In this document: positions 61,697 to 64,000 of the stretch, one piece after another
Layout: every line of letters begins with the position of its first letter
How positions within the stretch are numbered: the first letter of the stretch is position 1
Assembly: GCA_965262595.1 (NCBI GenBank)
Contig: OZ253548.1
Location: 1,240,001 to 1,304,000 of the forward strand
Origin: CATQHB01 sp965262595
Lineage (GTDB): Bacteria; Chloroflexota; Dehalococcoidia; Lucifugimonadales; UBA3495
Length of the DNA stretch: 64,000 bases
Direction: 5' to 3'
Translations under genes and position numbers: made by a program
Notes under the pieces: generated by a model
What the model saw: the letters and a program-made list of their open reading frames with translations, nothing else
The model's database searches: none
What the model was told of the DNA's origin: nothing

Positions 61697-61822
61697 ATGA
61701 AAGCTGGAGAGAGTCCGTGGGAGTTCCACCGGATGCGGGTAGAAACCAATAAACGGTTGTCGGAGCTTTGGGTCAATACCGTGGATAAAGGACAGACAGC
61801 TTTAGCGTCAGGATTAGAGTAG
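61697..61822 (+). CDS. Possible 41-residue protein of unknown function
   Basis: Open frame of 41 codons from ATG 61697 to TAG 61820-61822, in the same direction and 21 bp after the DinB-like gene. No clear ribosome-binding site. The protein is hydrophilic and helical with no recognised motif. It could be a small protein or a degraded remnant. Confidence 0.25.
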   Translation: MKAGESPWEFHRMRVETNKRLSELWVNTVDKGQTALASGLE

Positions 61823-61830
61823 GAGCGTGA

Positions 61831-63672
61831 TTAGCCTTCGCTCCCGATACCAAGCAGGCTGAGGAACGCCTCTTGAGGCACCTCTACCCGACCCACGCTT
61901 TTCATCCGCTTCTTGCCTTCCTTCTGCTTCTCCAACAGCTTGCGCTTGCGGGTAATATCGCCGCCGTAGCACTTGGCTAAAACGTCTTTGCGCATCGCCC
62001 GCACCGTTTCCCGGGCGATTACCCGGCTGCCGATCGAAGCCTGAATCGGCACTTCAAACATTTGGCGGGGAATGGTGGTGCGGAGCTTCTCAACCAACGC
62101 CCGGCCGTGAGCCACCGCCAGGTCTCGGTGGACAATCATCGACAGGGCCTCTACCGCCAGATGGTTAATCAAGATGTCCACCCGGTTCAGGGGAGCCACC
62201 CGGTAACCCGCGAAGTTATAGTCCAGCGAGGCATAGCCCTGGGTGCGGGACTTGAGTTGATTGTAAAAATCGGCCAGCAATTCGGAGAGAGGCATGGTAT
62301 ATTCCATAACTACCCGGCTTTGTTCCTCGGCGCCTCCACCGTCCTTACGCGTCAACCCCTGGATGTATTCCATACGCTTGAAATCAGAGCGGCGGGCATG
62401 CATCAACTCCATTATCGCTCCCACGTGGCGGTTGGGCGCAACAATGGTCAAGTCCAAAATCGGTTCTTGAATCTCCCGAATCTCGTGGGGTTGGGGCAGT
62501 TTTGACGGATTGTCCACCAGCAGGGTGCTGCCGTCCTGCAAAACTACCTGGTAGGCCACGCTGGGGGCGGTTACGATTAGGTCCAGATCATATTCCCGCT
62601 CCAGTCTTTCCTGGACTATCTCCAAGTGCATCAGTCCCAAAAAGCCGCAACGAAAACCAAAGCCCAGGGCGCCGCTGCTCTCCGGTGTACTGGTCAGGGA
62701 AGCATCGTTGAGGCGGAGCTTTTCCAAAGCAGCGCGCAGGCTGTTATATTCCTCGCCATCCGAAGGGTAAAGGCCGGCAAAAACCATAGATTTCAGTTCT
62801 ACATATCCGGGCAGCGGCTCCACCGCCGGATGGCTGTTGCTGGTTAGAGTGTCGCCGACACTGCATTCGTGAACGTCCTTGAATCCGGTGGCGACATAGC
62901 CCACCTGACCGGCGTACAGGGCTTCAACCGGCGTGGGAAAGGGACTGAACACGCCAACTTCGACGATTTCCGCTACTCTTCCCGAAGACATGATCATTAT
63001 CTTGTCATTCTTGGATACCTGACCATCCTCAACCCGGACGTGAGCGATAATGCCCTTGTAGGAGTTGTAAACCGAGTCGAACACCAAGGCGCGCAGGGAT
63101 TTATCCCGCTTGCCGCCGGGAGGGTTAAATCGTTCCACAACCGCATTCAGAATATCGTTGGCGCCGGTGCCATCCTTGGCCGATACAAACAGGATCTCCT
63201 CATCCTTAAAACCGAAGACCTGGCGAAGTTCACCGGCGACCCGCTCCGGTTCCGCCTGGGGCAGGTCCACTTTATTGACCACCGGAATTAAATCCAGGTC
63301 GTATTCCATCGCCAGGAGCGTGTTTGCAATGGTCTGAGCTTCAATTCCCTGGCTGGCATCCACCACCAGTATAGCGCCTTCGCAGGCAGCCAGGGCGCGG
63401 GAAACCTCATAGCTGAAATCCACGTGGCCGGGCGTGTCAATCAAGTTGAGCTCGTAAACCTGGCCGTCAGCGGCCTTATGGCGCATCGCCACGGCCTTGC
63501 CCTTGATGGTGATGCCCCGCTCTCGCTCCAGGTCCATCTGGTCCATAAACTGGGCCTTCATTTCCTGGGGCCGCACGGTACCGGTAATTTCCAGAAAACG
63601 GTCGGCCAAGGTGGACTTGCCGTGATCAATGTGGGCGATAATACAAAAATTGCGGATGAGTTCTTGGTTCAT
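61831..63672 (-). CDS. lepA: Elongation factor 4 (LepA)
   Basis: 613 residues. The GTPase domain has FCIIAHIDHGKSTLADR (G1), RERGITIK (G2), DTPGHVDF (G3), NKVDLP (G4) and SAKDGTG (G5). EF4-specific features are the FRCGFLGLMHLEI segment, the missing EF-G domain IV, and the C-terminal domain with GGDITRKRKLLEKQKEGKKRMK. EF4 acts on ribosomes that are stalled or back-translocating. The start is ATG 63670-63672. Direction is opposite to the DinB-like gene, and a terminator of an upstream gene lies at 63831-63856. Confidence 0.96.
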   Translation of the reverse strand: MNQELIRNFCIIAHIDHGKSTLADRFLEITGTVRPQEMKAQFMDQMDLERERGITIKGKAVAMRHKAADGQVYELNLIDTPGHVDFSYEVSRALAACEGAILVVDASQGIEAQTIANTLLAMEYDLDLIPVVNKVDLPQAEPERVAGELRQVFGFKDEEILFVSAKDGTGANDILNAVVERFNPPGGKRDKSLRALVFDSVYNSYKGIIAHVRVEDGQVSKNDKIMIMSSGRVAEIVEVGVFSPFPTPVEALYAGQVGYVATGFKDVHECSVGDTLTSNSHPAVEPLPGYVELKSMVFAGLYPSDGEEYNSLRAALEKLRLNDASLTSTPESSGALGFGFRCGFLGLMHLEIVQERLEREYDLDLIVTAPSVAYQVVLQDGSTLLVDNPSKLPQPHEIREIQEPILDLTIVAPNRHVGAIMELMHARRSDFKRMEYIQGLTRKDGGGAEEQSRVVMEYTMPLSELLADFYNQLKSRTQGYASLDYNFAGYRVAPLNRVDILINHLAVEALSMIVHRDLAVAHGRALVEKLRTTIPRQMFEVPIQASIGSRVIARETVRAMRKDVLAKCYGGDITRKRKLLEKQKEGKKRMKSVGRVEVPQEAFLSLLGIGSEG

Positions 63673-63830
63673 AGTATTTCCATAGTAACACGACGGCTAG
63701 GCAGTCACAAGGACGGCCAAAGGCGGCGCCTCAGAGTTTTGGTTCCGTTCCGTCGGATGCCAACATAAAGAAGGGAGGCGGTGGGGAAGTTTCGAACCGG
63801 AGGGTATTGGGCTGAAGCGCAGCAAAGGAA

Positions 63831-63856
63831 AAGGGCCGCCAACTCTGACGGCCCTT
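63831..63856 (-). terminator. Rho-independent terminator of the gene at the right edge
   Basis: AAGGGCCG (63831-63838) and CGGCCCTT (63849-63856) form a perfect 8-bp stem. On the minus strand the stem is followed by a T-rich run (TTCCTTTGC). An additional GGCCCTT/AAGGGCC pair lies at 63880-63886 and 63901-63907. Confidence 0.75.
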
Positions 63857-63909
63857 ATTCTCCGTAAAACCCGATTATTGGCCCTTATCCAATTGCAATC
63901 AAGGGCCGT

Positions 63910-64000
63910 CTAATAGGCACCGTAGCCCGGAACCTGGATACAGGCGGCCCAATGATTCGGCTCCACCTCGCGCAACTCCGGCGTAACTTCGGAACAACTG
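63910..64000 (-). CDS. C-terminal end of an unidentified leftward gene (partial)
   Basis: The minus-strand frame is open from the right edge to a TAG at 63910-63912, giving about 29 residues ending in ...HWAACIQVPGYGAY. I do not recognise the family. A rho-independent terminator in the proper orientation follows 50 bp downstream (63831-63856), which supports a real gene entering from the right. Only the last codons are in the window. Confidence 0.5.
   Translation of the reverse strand, partial: SCSEVTPELREVEPNHWAACIQVPGYGAY

Overview
The window looks like a chromosomal segment of a Chloroflexota bacterium, most likely a Dehalococcoidia/SAR202-type lineage. This is an inference from the gene set: a DUF5679 mini-protein, an NrtS-type membrane protein, two F420-type luciferase-like oxidoreductases, an actinobacterial-type inositol-3-phosphate synthase next to a PimA-like glycosyltransferase, a Gram-positive-style LexA, and frequent TTG/GTG starts. 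DNA is moderately GC-rich. There is no rRNA, prophage, CRISPR array or intact insertion sequence. One tRNA (Gln, UUG) is present. Most of the window is core housekeeping sequence with tight operons.

Layout. 1-2.3 kb: 3' end of infB, then rbfA and truB, then a promoter with a long structured leader before a 47-residue zinc-ribbon protein. 2.3-7.3 kb: an NrtS-domain protein (+), then lexA, rpsT, gyrB and a Nudix hydrolase (-). 7.4-10.6 kb: trpS, an inositol-monophosphatase-family gene and a convergent CaiB/BaiF CoA-transferase. 10.8-13.1 kb: a radical SAM enzyme of the tetraether-lipid-synthase (MJ0619/Tes) family, overlapped by a methyltransferase gene. 13.5-22.9 kb: a PlsY-like protein, a TPR protein, a glutaredoxin-like protein, recA-recX, and a leftward run rny > 2',3'-cNMP phosphodiesterase-like (YmdB) > PHP phosphatase > second PlsY-like protein > zinc-finger membrane protein. 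23.2-31.7 kb: dnaJ, prmA, a divergent protein kinase with a 9-bp minisatellite, a PP2C phosphatase, then ino1, a PimA-like glycosyltransferase and a CDP-alcohol phosphatidyltransferase, then a thioredoxin-fold protein. 31.7-37.7 kb: ribH, an F420 enzyme, and a leftward operon of nucleotidyltransferase, MoxR ATPase, DUF58 and DUF4129 proteins. 38-48.7 kb: tRNA-Gln, a nitrilase-family amidase, alaS-ruvX (-), a SWIM zinc-finger protein, fabF, a MITE-like element, an SDR gene with folC, and a second F420 enzyme. 48.9-52.7 kb: a B12-type radical SAM protein with unusual C-terminal 29-residue repeats, a second fabF and a DUF4870-like protein. 52.9-64 kb: recJ, a phosphoribosyltransferase, rsmA-ispE-lgt (-), galU, two small membrane proteins, a DinB-like protein, lepA (-), and the 3' end of an unidentified leftward gene.

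Functional themes. Besides translation, replication and repair genes, the window is rich in envelope-lipid genes: the Tes-like radical SAM/methyltransferase pair, the ino1-PimA-PI(P)-synthase set, two divergent PlsY proteins, two complete FabF condensing enzymes, IspE and Lgt. The phosphoinositide set directly follows a kinase/PP2C pair. The strongest candidates for under-described biology are the Tes-like pair, the inositol-lipid cluster with its upstream kinase/phosphatase, and the repeat-tailed B12 radical SAM protein. At DNA level the window carries several unrelated minisatellites (9-15 bp units, some in coding sequence), at least three copies of a dispersed repeat of about 55 bp, a 139-bp element with perfect 19-bp terminal inverted repeats, and a perfect dyad overlapping the lexA promoter.
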